The position numbers were made by a program, and so were the translations under genes. The notes under the pieces are model-generated. The model was given only the letters and a program-made list of their open reading frames with translations, searched no databases and was not told where the DNA came from. Positions 34,682 to 44,842 of a DNA stretch of 64,000 nt are shown one piece after another. How positions within the stretch are numbered: the first letter of the stretch is position 1; every line of letters begins with the position of its first letter. The stretch comes from Halocafeteria seosinensis (taxonomy: Eukaryota; Sar; Bigyra; Bicosoecida): NCBI GenBank assembly GCA_001687465.1, contig LVLI01000165.1, positions 1-64,000 on the forward strand. Reading direction: 5' to 3'.

Positions 34682-35726
34682 TCTGTGGCCTTCAAATACA
34701 AGAAAACCCGCAGAAGACAGAAAAAAGAGTACTGGTTTGTACTGTCTCTTCCTGTATACGTGCATGGATGGCTAGACTCAACCAAGACACGCGATAAAAG
34801 GAACTGTCTAAACCATCCACTGGCATGTTGAAGTTGGGACTTTGCGGTGGCCGCGGGGAACTACACACTGCACTGTATTAACAGGACAAACAGGACTACT
34901 TGTAGCTGACTACAAAATTTGCTGCAGTAGGCGCACGCTCTAGCAGGTAGTCTTTATCAATAGATTGCGTGCCGAATTATCGAAATAATTACCCGCGAAA
35001 CACATCTACAACGATGGTACATGTGTTCAACCGTTTAAGACTTCAAGAATAAAATGTCAGCTGAATTCTATAGATTCTTTACGACGATTGAATTCCTCAA
35101 GAATTCGTACTTGTGCCGCAACGGTTAAACCTACCTTTTTCCAGAGCTTCGCATTCACCATTGAGTCGAACCAGACCATCTTGAATACCAGAAAAGGCTG
35201 TATGCTACCCTACCAAATCTGATGTACGCGTTCCTCGCAGGAAGTAACGAAAAAATGTACACCATTATACAAGTAGATTTCATCTTATTTAACACGGTTT
35301 CATGGCCTTTGTCGTAGCACAGTCTGCTAGCTATTTTTCTGTGGTGCTCGCACGACCAGGGTACACGGTTACCCATTACAACATTGTACCCTCTTCCCCG
35401 TTGGTAGGTGTAGTTCCACTTGCTTGGCAGTTACGAATGGTAACTTCGATCCATTCATGTACATACGCCCTGTTTTCGCCGATAAAAATACATATGAAAA
35501 CCCTATACGAAGGAAAACCCCAATGTAATATTCGTAGTCGGAAACTACTGTAGGTAAGTAGTCCTCCGATACGTTGCTGTGTAATAAGCTAGATGTGTAT
35601 TTGCTCGACAACGAGAGGAAGAGAGGAAGACAACCGGTCGTTGTTCCCTGTCCCGTACGTTGGGTCAAGCACAAGTCTGACTACTGGTATAAACACAAAC
35701 CCTGGATAAACTTACAAAAACACTGG
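34682..35726. other. Intergenic region, no gene recognised
   Basis: About 1 kb between the 5' end of ESF2 and the 3' end of the next minus-strand gene. The small frames at 35302-35553 (+) and 35369-35674 (-) overlap on opposite strands and lack motifs. The region must contain the ESF2 promoter. I see no RNA gene or repeat. Confidence 0.4.
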
Positions 35727-38204
35727 TTAGCCGCTGGTATTTACCATTAATAGCAGCTGTTGAACCTGTTGCTCTAATTGACCAATTCTCGTCTGATCAC
35801 GGTATCTCTGGGCATCTTTATAAACATTCGATTGATACCGGGAACCCTCGATGAACTTGTCGTACTGTTCCGCAAGATCGAGTGCTTCATCAGACAAGGA
35901 CAATGTTCGAATTCCATTTCTATAATGGAAAATCCAATGTAGGAGACGAAGTTTCTGCATGGTGTTATGATTGGCGATTTTCTGGAAAGATTCAGCAAAA
36001 CGACTGCACAGTTCGGATCGACCAAGTGGCCCCTTAGCGGCTTTCTGTACCTGTTCGAGCTCTGTAACAAATTGCTCAATGTCGGTAAGGGCTTGGGGCA
36101 TCTGGCTGGAAACAGATCTGAGCTCTTGACACTGTCGATGTCGCCGTTCTTCCGTAGCAGCGGGCTGAAACAGGAGCTTAAAAAGAAAGGGGCGCCGGTG
36201 GTTATTAAACTCCTCGTAATCGAAAGTTCCTTGGCTGACTGCCCGTGAGAGAGAGCATACGTTTTCAACAAACTCCGGGTTTTCTCCTAACACAACGAGC
36301 TTGAAGAAACCGTCCACAAACTCTCGATGACAATTAGAGTATGCTACACCCTCGGGGTAAACTTCAGCACACAATGGGTGCGGAACCCTCATGTTCGCTC
36401 CCCGATTAAATAGCTGGATGGCACTGGGCAAATCCCCACTTCGAGCAGCGATATGGACAAGTTGCTCACCACTCTCTGTGCGAGCATTAGCTGAGATTCC
36501 TAGGTTAATCAGCCTTTCAATGGCTTCCTTTTCTTTTTCCGTGCAGTCGTGATCATCCTCTATAGACATCTCGCTCAGTAAATAGTCACTCAAAGGAAAG
36601 GGAGATATTTCTCCACGGCTGACAATGCTCTCGAGCTCCTCCGCAACCTGTTCTCGTGCATCATCCCAGGAGTCGGGCCACTTAGTCGGTGAAAATGCTT
36701 TGACTAAACAGTAGAAGCGACGGAGTCGGCCCTCGTGAAGCTTGGCTTCCAGCTGGTCCCGCTCTGCGACTAACTCTTCTTTTTGATTCAGGTAGTCCTC
36801 CATCAGACTTACTCCTTGTCCTTTGCGTTTACTGTCCAAAAACCTGTCGTAATCTTTTTGGCATTTCTTCACCAGCTCCGGGATTTCACCTTCACTGTCA
36901 CAGTGTCTTTCAAATGGCTTTATCACTTCTTGAAACTTCTCCTCAAGTCTTCCACAGAGTCCCTGCACATACTGCGCGATTTCTTCGGCGCCTTGATGCA
37001 CTTCCACCCCGTGGTTTTCATAATAGCATGTAATCATTCCTTGGCGATCTTTCCCTCCAATTTTCTCCAGTATCATTATTTCCATTTCGCGAAAAATGTG
37101 GAACTGGCAGTTGTAGAAGGCATGTTTAAAACTACAAAACTCTAAAGGATCACCAGGAAACTTCAGAGGTGCCACACGCGCGAAACCTTCTATGCGTCTA
37201 ATCCCTTGTGACATAACCTCCGCAGCAACATCAAGGTCTCTCCGTTGTGAGCGATCGGCATTTTCCTTCATGGCTCGCAGGTTTGCCTTCCATTCATTGA
37301 GCTGTCGCACTGCTTCTTCGCAAGCTGTTTGCTGCCCTGGGTGGGTAGTTTCGCTTCCAATCCAGCCGCACACTCTTTCGAAGAACTCTTTGACTTTCTG
37401 TATCGTGCTTCCTCGACAATGAAGCGTTTGGCGCAGCTGCTCGGAGGTCATGTAGTCTTCGCTAGACAAGTCACTAGATCCATAGAAGATTGTCTCACCA
37501 CTCGACTCTCCATTCTCTTCAGCTTCCTCGGCCAATTCGATGACAATTTCTGGGATGATTTGAGTGAGTTGGCGTAACTGTGGTTGCAATTCACCCACTG
37601 AGTATGCATCCCGCATTCTCTTATATTTGAGGGGTTTATTCCAATGCTTCGCCAACGTGTAGCGCTCCTCAAAATATTTTTCTAGAGCATGTAGGAAGAA
37701 AATTTGTTCTTGCTTCTCAGTAATTAATGGTCTCGTATGAAAATGCAACCACCTGTGGAGCATTGGATTATACAAGATATCTTGCAACACCCCCGTTGTA
37801 GCAGTCTCGATGGCAGAAGCTGCATGTCTCACGAGGGTCTGTTTCAGCTCCTTGAGTTTCCGACATGACGCTTCATCATCATCACTATCCTGGGACTCGT
37901 TTGTCCTATGAAAGCATTCTGGATCTTCTTGGCACTCTGTCACAGCGGGTTCGGCAAACTCGAGAGGAAGACTATTGAGAATAGTCGAGCTGCATCTGGT
38001 AGAACGAGAAGAAGGGTGAGTTGTGTTCGCAGCCGAGAGAGATACACTATGAACAGCGTTCATCCTTGAACGGCTTGATTGCAACATTTTTAAATGTGCG
38101 GAGCTCAGTTTTCGGATGCGACTTGAAACTCTCACGTGAAGAATCGACTCCCTCACACAGTTCCGCTCTTGAAGTGTTCGAGGGTATCTTAGACTTCCCA
38201 ACAA
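35727..38204 (-). CDS. Unrecognised large protein with ankyrin-like segment, 825 aa
   Basis: Single long minus-strand frame. The first ATG is at 38204; in-frame ATGs about 40 and 48 residues later are also possible starts, since the first 100 residues are low-complexity Ser/Arg. The body is almost entirely helical and acidic. A segment around residues 560-610 (SGEQLVHIAARSGDLPSAIQLF) is a clear ankyrin-like helix-turn-helix, but only one to two units are visible. Short coiled-coil candidates lie near residue 480 and at the extreme C-terminus (QLEQQVQQLLLMV). There is no signal peptide, membrane segment or catalytic motif. It is probably cytosolic; a scaffold role is inference. It is intronless, unlike its neighbours. 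Confidence 0.7.
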   Translation of the reverse strand: MLGSLRYPRTLQERNCVRESILHVRVSSRIRKLSSAHLKMLQSSRSRMNAVHSVSLSAANTTHPSSRSTRCSSTILNSLPLEFAEPAVTECQEDPECFHRTNESQDSDDDEASCRKLKELKQTLVRHAASAIETATTGVLQDILYNPMLHRWLHFHTRPLITEKQEQIFFLHALEKYFEERYTLAKHWNKPLKYKRMRDAYSVGELQPQLRQLTQIIPEIVIELAEEAEENGESSGETIFYGSSDLSSEDYMTSEQLRQTLHCRGSTIQKVKEFFERVCGWIGSETTHPGQQTACEEAVRQLNEWKANLRAMKENADRSQRRDLDVAAEVMSQGIRRIEGFARVAPLKFPGDPLEFCSFKHAFYNCQFHIFREMEIMILEKIGGKDRQGMITCYYENHGVEVHQGAEEIAQYVQGLCGRLEEKFQEVIKPFERHCDSEGEIPELVKKCQKDYDRFLDSKRKGQGVSLMEDYLNQKEELVAERDQLEAKLHEGRLRRFYCLVKAFSPTKWPDSWDDAREQVAEELESIVSRGEISPFPLSDYLLSEMSIEDDHDCTEKEKEAIERLINLGISANARTESGEQLVHIAARSGDLPSAIQLFNRGANMRVPHPLCAEVYPEGVAYSNCHREFVDGFFKLVVLGENPEFVENVCSLSRAVSQGTFDYEEFNNHRRPFLFKLLFQPAATEERRHRQCQELRSVSSQMPQALTDIEQFVTELEQVQKAAKGPLGRSELCSRFAESFQKIANHNTMQKLRLLHWIFHYRNGIRTLSLSDEALDLAEQYDKFIEGSRYQSNVYKDAQRYRDQTRIGQLEQQVQQLLLMVNTSG

Positions 38205-38919
38205 CTTATAGGGCAGAAGCTACAATATTGATACAATGTATTAGCTATTAACCTTGAATAATGTATACCAATGGATTGCGAGTGGAATAACTTTTCCTTG
38301 ATGTTTTTCGGAGTACAATCGTCGTCTCGTGTGACAAACCGGAAATATCAAGCATATGTGGGTACTTGTGAGTCGGACATGAGTGATATTCTGTGAATGT
38401 GAAAGATATATGCTTTGTGAAGCCTCTAGTAGGCCCTCTACGGGAGGCTCTACTTTGCAAGTCGCAAGCATCAACAGTTACTGACCCTCTCTTTACCCTC
38501 CTGCATCGAGGGACACGGAAGCAGGCTCGCACCCGTTGTCGCAGGACTCCGCACGAACCGTGCACCCCACACCGGTGAATTTAGGATATATGGAAAGCAT
38601 TTTTAAATGGTAGCTAGTCGCTATACGGAGAGTTGGTAATTTATTTGCAATAGTCCAGACAACGTCTGACGAACGTACTATAGTCCACGCTATCGACTGC
38701 AGTTGATCCGGATGACGTTCGTTCGACGCTTCTTCCCCATCCATATGGATGTATACAGTTTCATAATGATCACTAGTTTCTGCTTCTATTTTCCACAGCT
38801 TAAGAGGATATAATAGAGATTTCAACCCTTGCAGAGTTCAGACTCAGCTGCAGCTGAGCTGTGAATTTTTAATACTTGATTCCACCGTGTTAAGGCAGAC
38901 GGTCTGCCAGACCAGAGAA
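38205..38919. other. Intergenic region
   Basis: This 715 bp stretch lies between the 5' end of the 825-residue gene and the 3' end of the cyclophilin gene, both on the minus strand. It contains an imperfect inverted repeat (CGTCTGACGAACGT near 38666 and ACGTTCGTTCGACG near 38713) and a GC-rich block at 38500-38575. The small frames look random, and no tRNA or known snRNA was recognised. Confidence 0.4.
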
Positions 38920-39606
38920 CTACAGCTCTCCACACTCTGTAATCTCACAAACATGTTTTGGTTTGTTTGTTCGCGGGTCCACGGATACGTTTTCTATCTT
39001 ATGAACCTGCACAGAAGAGGAGTTGGATTGCCGCAGTCATTACCTCACACGTGAAGAACGACATACCACTAGCATACTGTCGTAATCTAACACTTTGCCA
39101 AAGACTACATGTTTCCCGTCTAGCCAATCGCATTTCGACGTTGTGATAAAGAACTGACATCCGTTAGTATTGGGACCACTATTTGCCATAGATAATAACC
39201 CCGGTATATCATGTTGGAGTTGCAAATTCTCATCCTCAAAACTTTCCCCGTAAATGCTCATTTTGCCGGTTCCATCACCACGCACGAAATCGCCTCCCTG
39301 TATCATGAAATCCTTAATGACGCGATGAAACGTGGACCCTTTGTATCCCAGTGGAAGTCCGTTTCTCCGGTACTCTCCTGTGCAGAATTGGCGAAAATTG
39401 GCGGTGGTCTGCGGCAGCCCTCCACAACCAGCGTGAACACCCAATACCACTCAAAACTCAACCCCTGGATAACGTACTTTAGGGCATACATCATCGAATA
39501 GCTCCATTTTAATGCGCCCGATGGAATGGCCTCCTAAAGAGACATCAAAAAATACGACTGTGCGTCCCCGACGCACAGCCTCTAGCACTTTGGAATCCTG
39601 TTGCAT
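38920..39606 (-). CDS. PPIH: Cyclophilin H, spliceosomal peptidyl-prolyl isomerase
   Basis: Three minus-strand exons: 39478-39606, 39067-39408 and 38920-39006, giving 185 residues. Introns are 69 and 60 bp. Cyclophilins isomerise Xaa-Pro bonds. The H type associates with the U4/U6.U5 tri-snRNP through PRP4. Subtype assignment rests on [18 protein letters not shown], whose insert is characteristic of PPIH. The isomerase core is intact: [15 protein letters not shown] with the catalytic Arg, [10 protein letters not shown], and [14 protein letters not shown] with the cyclosporin-contact Trp. The C-terminal exon (VHKIENV to CGEL) matches the family ending. It shares a 240 bp divergent promoter with the PTEN-like gene. 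Confidence 0.93.
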
Positions 39607-39622
39607 GGCTGCTCTATATCTC

Positions 39623-39645
39623 TGTGTGTGTGTGTGTGTGTGTGT
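39623..39645. repeat. (TG)n microsatellite
   Basis: About eleven uninterrupted TG dinucleotides, ending in TATATG, lie immediately upstream of the cyclophilin start codon on the minus strand, where they read as CA repeats. They probably fall in its 5' leader. Confidence 0.9.
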
Positions 39646-39757
39646 ATATGACTCTTAATAACTTCCCCCCTCCCCGGTACGACTAGACGCCTTTATTATC
39701 AACACTACTACTGCCACAACCAATCCAGAAGTTTTTTTCATTTATTCATTTATTGTT

Positions 39758-39779
39758 TGTGTGTGTGTGTGTGTGTGTG
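39758..39779. repeat. (TG)n microsatellite
   Basis: A second TG tract of about eleven units lies 112 bp from the first, within the same divergent promoter and about 70 bp upstream of the PTEN-like start codon. Confidence 0.9.
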
Positions 39780-39846
39780 GACAGCAACAAGAAGGAACGC
39801 CCGCCTGGAGTTGGTTTGTTAAACTCTGATGCTTTTCCTATAGATA

Positions 39847-42170
39847 ATGGACTATAAAGCACTTACAGACCCTTTGCGGTCCTTGGTATCGGGTATGTGC
39901 TAAGCTGTATAATTACCTTGTGTACGTATACCGAAGCTCCTTGTCGCAGGCGGCCGAAATCGGATGAAAGATGGCTCCTACAACTTGGACTTGACATACA
40001 TCACCCCACGGTAAGGAACCTCCCCATGCCAGATACATTCATGGGCAGTGTAATTGGTTGGCTCTCACACTAATATATCCGTTATGCGTGAATTCCAGCG
40101 TAATTGCGATGGGGTACCCCTCCAGCGGCATCGAGAGCGTTTACCGCAACCGTATTGATCAAGTAGCGTCTTTCCTCCAGGAGCGTCATGGGGACCACTT
40201 CAAGGTGTATAATCTAACAGGGCGCCCTTATGACTATGAGAAGTTTGGAGGTCGTGTCGTTGAACGAGGATGGCCTGTAAGTTGGCGCTACCTTCGCCTG
40301 GTCGATTCTTCAAGCCCAGTCTCACAACTGTTGGCTGCTTGTTTGCTGGAGACAGGACCATGAATCCCCGCCGCTGTACTTGCTATGGTCTGCTTGCTAT
40401 TCCATTCTGGAATGGCTTATTGACGATCCGGAAAATGTCGTAGTGGTTCACTGTCGTGCGGGCAAAGGCCGTACGGGAGTTGTCGTTTCGGCTTTGCTGG
40501 TAATGACAGGGTATACGTTCCTACCCGAAAAATTGGCTCAGACAATGGTACGGTCGCGATCGGCTTCTGGAGATACTATTAAACTGCGCCTTCACCGGGA
40601 CATTACCACCCATGACCTGAAGGATGCTACTGATGCAGCCAAGATCGCTTTGCAAACGTTTCGCCATCGACGTGGTGAAGGGGTAGAACAACCGAGTCAG
40701 AAGAGAATCGTACTCCACGTAGCTAGAATTGTCCAAGAATGGATCCTTCGATCCATTGAGCGAACGACGTCCCCACATCTTATCGATGACGATAAATTTA
40801 CTGAGGCGATGGAGCGTACACCAAACTATATCCGTGAATACTCTTCGGACAGCAAGGAAAGACTTCTAGAAGTACCAAAGAGATATTGCCTTCACAAGAC
40901 AATCAGCGAAACATTTCTTTCTCGGCACTTGCAAAGTTTATGGGCGCAGCGAGCAGTTCCGGTGCGACCAAGGCCTCCTATCAAGTTGCATGCTATGGTG
41001 CTAAACACTGTGCCAAATCTGCCTCACCAAGAGTTTCGACCTTATCTGCAAATTCAATCCGTGGGGACCCAGTTCGACGATGCCAAAACACATTTCAATA
41101 CTGCTTGGGGTTTGAGCGACTATGAGGCTATTCCCGCGTCCGTAACGAAGGGCAAAACACGAGTACCTGGCCGCCGAAGCTCGGGCTATGGCCACGTAAA
41201 AGCCTACGATGCCTCAGAGACTCCCATACTACTGAAAATCGAAGCTCCCCAAAATTTGGAACTGAGCGACGACGTCATAATCAGGTGTATGAATCTCACT
41301 GGAGACATTGAACTCTTCCGATATGTATTTCACACAGCGTTTCTTACATTCGAGACCACACCCGGCGTTGTCAGATTGTCTAAGTGGCAACTGGATATCA
41401 AGAATCGTTCGTTGAATCACAAGCGGTTACCGGATGATTTTCAGGTTGATTTAATGTACGACAGTGAAGATGTACGTCGTGCGGACCGAATCCCTGACCG
41501 ATTAAGAGACGTACACTGTTCTGCATCAGGTTTTGGTGTGGGTCCAACAGTCCATGGGAAAGAGGAGGCGAATATTGTTGACTCCATTGTAGAGAATAGT
41601 GAGATTTCAGGGTTTTCGACGCCGGTGGACCCGATGTTCGAGCAGTTTTCCTCAGACTCTGAGAGTGATGCGGAGGAAGAGAGTGAATATGTTCATTTAG
41701 GGCACCGTCCAGCCAGTGCTGAAGGTTCATCCATCGGTGCTTCTTCCAAACAGCACCGCACTAGACGAACGAGCGATCCGACAGCCTCAACAAAGGATCG
41801 AGCTCAAACGTTACCCACTGCTGACTCTACAAAATGGGAGAAAACGAACGTGACTGTCATGGGGTGGCTTAATAAACAAGGAAGTCTTCGAAAAAACTGG
41901 AAAAAGAGGTGGTTTGTCTTGCGACGAAATGTCCTTTCGTATTACAATGATGAGAAGACGGGAAGTTTTATCGCGGCGATTCCACTGAAGGAGTGCTCTG
42001 AGGTCCGGAAAGTACCTGTCGCTGATACAGACGGATACGAAAATATCTTCACACTGGGCCATAAGTCTAGAGTGTATATATTTCAGGCTCCAGATGCCGT
42101 AGAACTTGAACGTTGGATCACTGCATTGTCTGCGTCTTGCTCACAAGCAAAGCATTCGTCGGCCTGCTGA
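39847..42170 (+). CDS. PTEN: PTEN-like phosphoinositide 3-phosphatase with C-terminal PH domain
   Basis: Four exons: 39847-39892, 39950-40010, 40099-40276 and 40356-42170, giving 699 residues. PTEN removes the 3-phosphate of PIP3 at the plasma membrane and opposes PI3K. The phosphatase domain starts with LDLTYITPRVIAMGYP. It contains DHESPP, equivalent to the WPD loop, and the P-loop HCRAGKGRTG, which keeps both PTEN-specific lysine and alanine positions. Residues about 270-450 have the length and beta content of the C2 domain. An acidic Ser-rich linker follows (about 470-580), then a PH domain (about 580-690) beginning MGWLNKQGSLRKNWKKRWF and ending in the invariant-Trp helix ELERWITALS. A C-terminal PH domain is absent from animal PTEN. 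The KxnRxR pattern of the first PH strands suggests phosphoinositide binding. Confidence 0.9.
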
Positions 42171-42550
42171 ACGATATCTCCTATCTGTCTTTTTACTTTG
42201 ATCACAGTGGATGACGTGAACAGGTTTGCATATCTGAAATCCATCTGAGGAACTTCCGCGCTACACTGATGGTGCCCCAATAAATTGCCTACCAGGCGTC
42301 TTTGTCACTGGGTTTCACTAAGGTATTACCAATGTGTACCTATATTCTTTTCCGCTTCGATTCGGTCGTTCAATTTCTTGTCAAGTACCAACCGGGCAAT
42401 CTTTTCGTCAGGTGTGTCAGTTCCTTGTGTCTTAGGCGGGAATATTTCATGCCTTTCTGTTTTGTTGTGAGTATCTTCATGAGTAATTGCTTTGAGAATC
42501 GATAGCGCAAGATCTCTCGTTGGAACTGGTAGCTAAGGCAACTGGAAGCC
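42171..42550. other. Intergenic region between PTEN and SerRS genes
   Basis: This 380 bp gap lies between two plus-strand genes. AATAAA near 42280 is a plausible polyadenylation signal for the upstream gene. Overlapping small frames at 42285-42505 show no motif. The right part should carry the SerRS promoter. Confidence 0.4.
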
Positions 42551-44728
42551 ATGCCAATCGACATAAACTTCCTCCGTGAAGACCGTGGAGGCGATCCGGA
42601 AAAATGGCGTCAATATCAGCGTAAACGCTTTAATGATCCCACTTTGGTTGACACCGTGTTGGAACTTGATAATGTACGTGCGTACTGTGTAAAGTGTGGC
42701 TTGATTGAAAGTGTATGGAGCTTGTATGCAGCAATGGAGAACCGTCCAAAGTCAAATCAATTTGGCTCGAAAAGATGTCAGTCAAGCTGGAAAAGCTGTA
42801 AGATATGCGAACCTTCCGTGTTCGAGTAACTTTATCTTACACTCCCTCGTCGACGTGAGCTGCAGGTGGCGGCGAAAAAGAAAGCGAAAGAGGATGCCAC
42901 AGAAGAAATTGAGCGTATGAAGGAACTGAAAGAAAAGATTCCCCCCTTGGAAACCCAATTGAAGGAATTGGAAGAGAAGCGGACACAGGAATTGAACAAA
43001 ATTGCCAACGAAGTACATCCATCCGTTCCGGAAAGCAATGACGAAAAGGACAACGTGAAAGTCAGAAGTTGGGGGGACTGTGTCAAACCAGAAGGAATAG
43101 AGGAACCACTACATCATCACGAACTCTTATGGATGATTGGCGGGTAGGTTACTAGGCAATCGCTAACATCTAAGCGCGATTATTAACAGATAGTATCACT
43201 GTTTAACAATTGCAGATATGAGCCGGAGAGAGGGGTCAATACTGCCGGGCACCGAGCATATTTCCTAACTGGTCCAGGACTGACTCTCAACCTGGGCTTG
43301 ATTCAATACGGACTTCAGTTACTAGAAAAGAAAGGATACATGCCTGTGCAGCCACCGTACTTTATGAATAAAGAAGTCATGTCTGGTGTTGCCCAATTGG
43401 ATGATTTCGACGAACAATTATATAAGGTAGGTGGCCTAGACGATTCGGTAGCGGCGCCTAGATAACACTTCTGACGAGATCGTGAGTGTTCGCAATACAG
43501 GTTTCTGGTGAAAAAGGTGATGATAAATATATGATTGCTACCTCTGAGCAACCGGTATGTAGCTTTCACCAGAATGAATGGCTGCAACCGAAAGATCTGC
43601 CAAGGCGATACGCTGGGTTCTCAACGTGTTTCCGTAAAGAAGCCGGGGCGCATGGGAAGGATACGTGGGGTATTTTTAGGGTGCACCAGTTTGAAAAGGT
43701 TGAGCAATTCGTGCTTTGCGAGCCTGAAAACAGCGATCAAGCTCAAGACGACATGATGAAAACTGCTGAAGAATACTACCAGGTATGCCCTTCATTTCTT
43801 CGTGTGGCTTACCAATTTGTTCATCACGCTCCGCTTTCCCCTACAGAGCCTGAAATTACCGTATCATATAGTGAATATTGTCTCGGGGGAACTAAATAAT
43901 GCCGCAGCGAAAAAGCTAGACCTTGAGGCCTGGTTCCCCGCCCTTGCTGAAATGAGGGAGTTAGTTAGTTGTAGCAATTGCACAGACTACCAGTCCCGAG
44001 GAATGAACGTACGCCTTGGGCCGAAGAAAGAAGAGCAAGACAAGGCATATGTCCATATGTTAAATTCGACCTTGTGTGCGACAACTCGAACTATTTGTTG
44101 CATTCTAGAGAACTACCAGACCCCCGAAGGGGTTCGGGTGCCAGACGTTTTGGTCCCTTTTTGTGGAGGAAAGACATTTTTTCCATTTGTACGCTCTAGG
44201 CCGCGAAACCTGAACAAAGAGAAAATGGAGCGTGCGGCCGCTAAGAAGTCTGGTGGCGTACAAGCAACCAAAGACAGCAATGCTGCCCAAACTAAGAGTA
44301 AGGAGCCGAGCACCCAGCCGAAGAAACAAATGGCTGCCGTTAGCGGCGCCAAAGATAAACCCGCCCAGACCAGTGCTAGTAGTCAAAAGGCTCCTGTAGT
44401 TTCTGGGCATTCGCTGCCAGCAAGTGTGAAGGCTTCCCTCTCGACTGAAGCCGGCTGGAGTGCTTTGAATTCTTCTTTAAGCACGCAAAGTTACGTCGCT
44501 GGATATGAGCCTTCTGCTGAAGATACTGCTGTTTTTAGGCTTGTACAGAAGAACCTAGCTGCCGTTGGTAAAGACAAGCCCGATTTTTCGAAATATCCAC
44601 ATGTGTGCAGATGGTATAAGCATATGCAGAGCTTCGTAGACAGTGAACTCAATAACTTCCCGCTTACCCAGAAGCAAATTCTGAATGGCGGACGTAACGC
44701 CAGGGAATCTTCTCTTTTCAAGGAATAA
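42551..44728 (+). CDS. SARS1: Seryl-tRNA synthetase with C-terminal GST-C/EF1B-like domain
   Basis: Seven exons by my count of junctions: 42551-42673, 42732-42797, 42866-43143, 43216-43426, 43501-43782 and 43847-44728 account for the full 613 residues in six blocks, with all junctions in frame. The enzyme charges tRNA-Ser in the cytosol. The N-terminal long coiled-coil arm (residues 1-130, [17 protein letters not shown]) binds tRNA. The class II catalytic core shows motif 2 ([21 protein letters not shown]), the [10 protein letters not shown] block and motif 3 ([14 protein letters not shown]). After the usual end of the synthetase, a Lys/Ala/Ser-rich linker (about 445-515) leads to residues about 520-600. 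These resemble the GST-C fold of EF1B-beta and Cys[22 protein letters not shown] and RWYKHMQSF. This tail probably docks the enzyme on a multi-synthetase or eEF1 complex. Confidence 0.93.
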
Positions 44729-44842
44729 GCCCCAAAATACACAACATATGGGTACGTGTGTCACAGACTCGTAGAAAATGGAGCAATTTTTATTTCCTTG
44801 AATGTTATAGATTGAGCGAACTGCTACGACTGCCAGACAGAA

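Larger units (their letters stand above)
39607..39846. promoter_or_regulatory. Bidirectional promoter region with two GT repeats
   Basis: These 240 bp separate the start codons of the minus-strand cyclophilin and plus-strand PTEN-like genes, so both core promoters and leaders must lie here. The region includes two (GT)n tracts, a C-rich run near 39665 and a T-rich run near 39733. No TATA box is obvious for either direction. The role is inferred from gene orientation. Confidence 0.6.
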
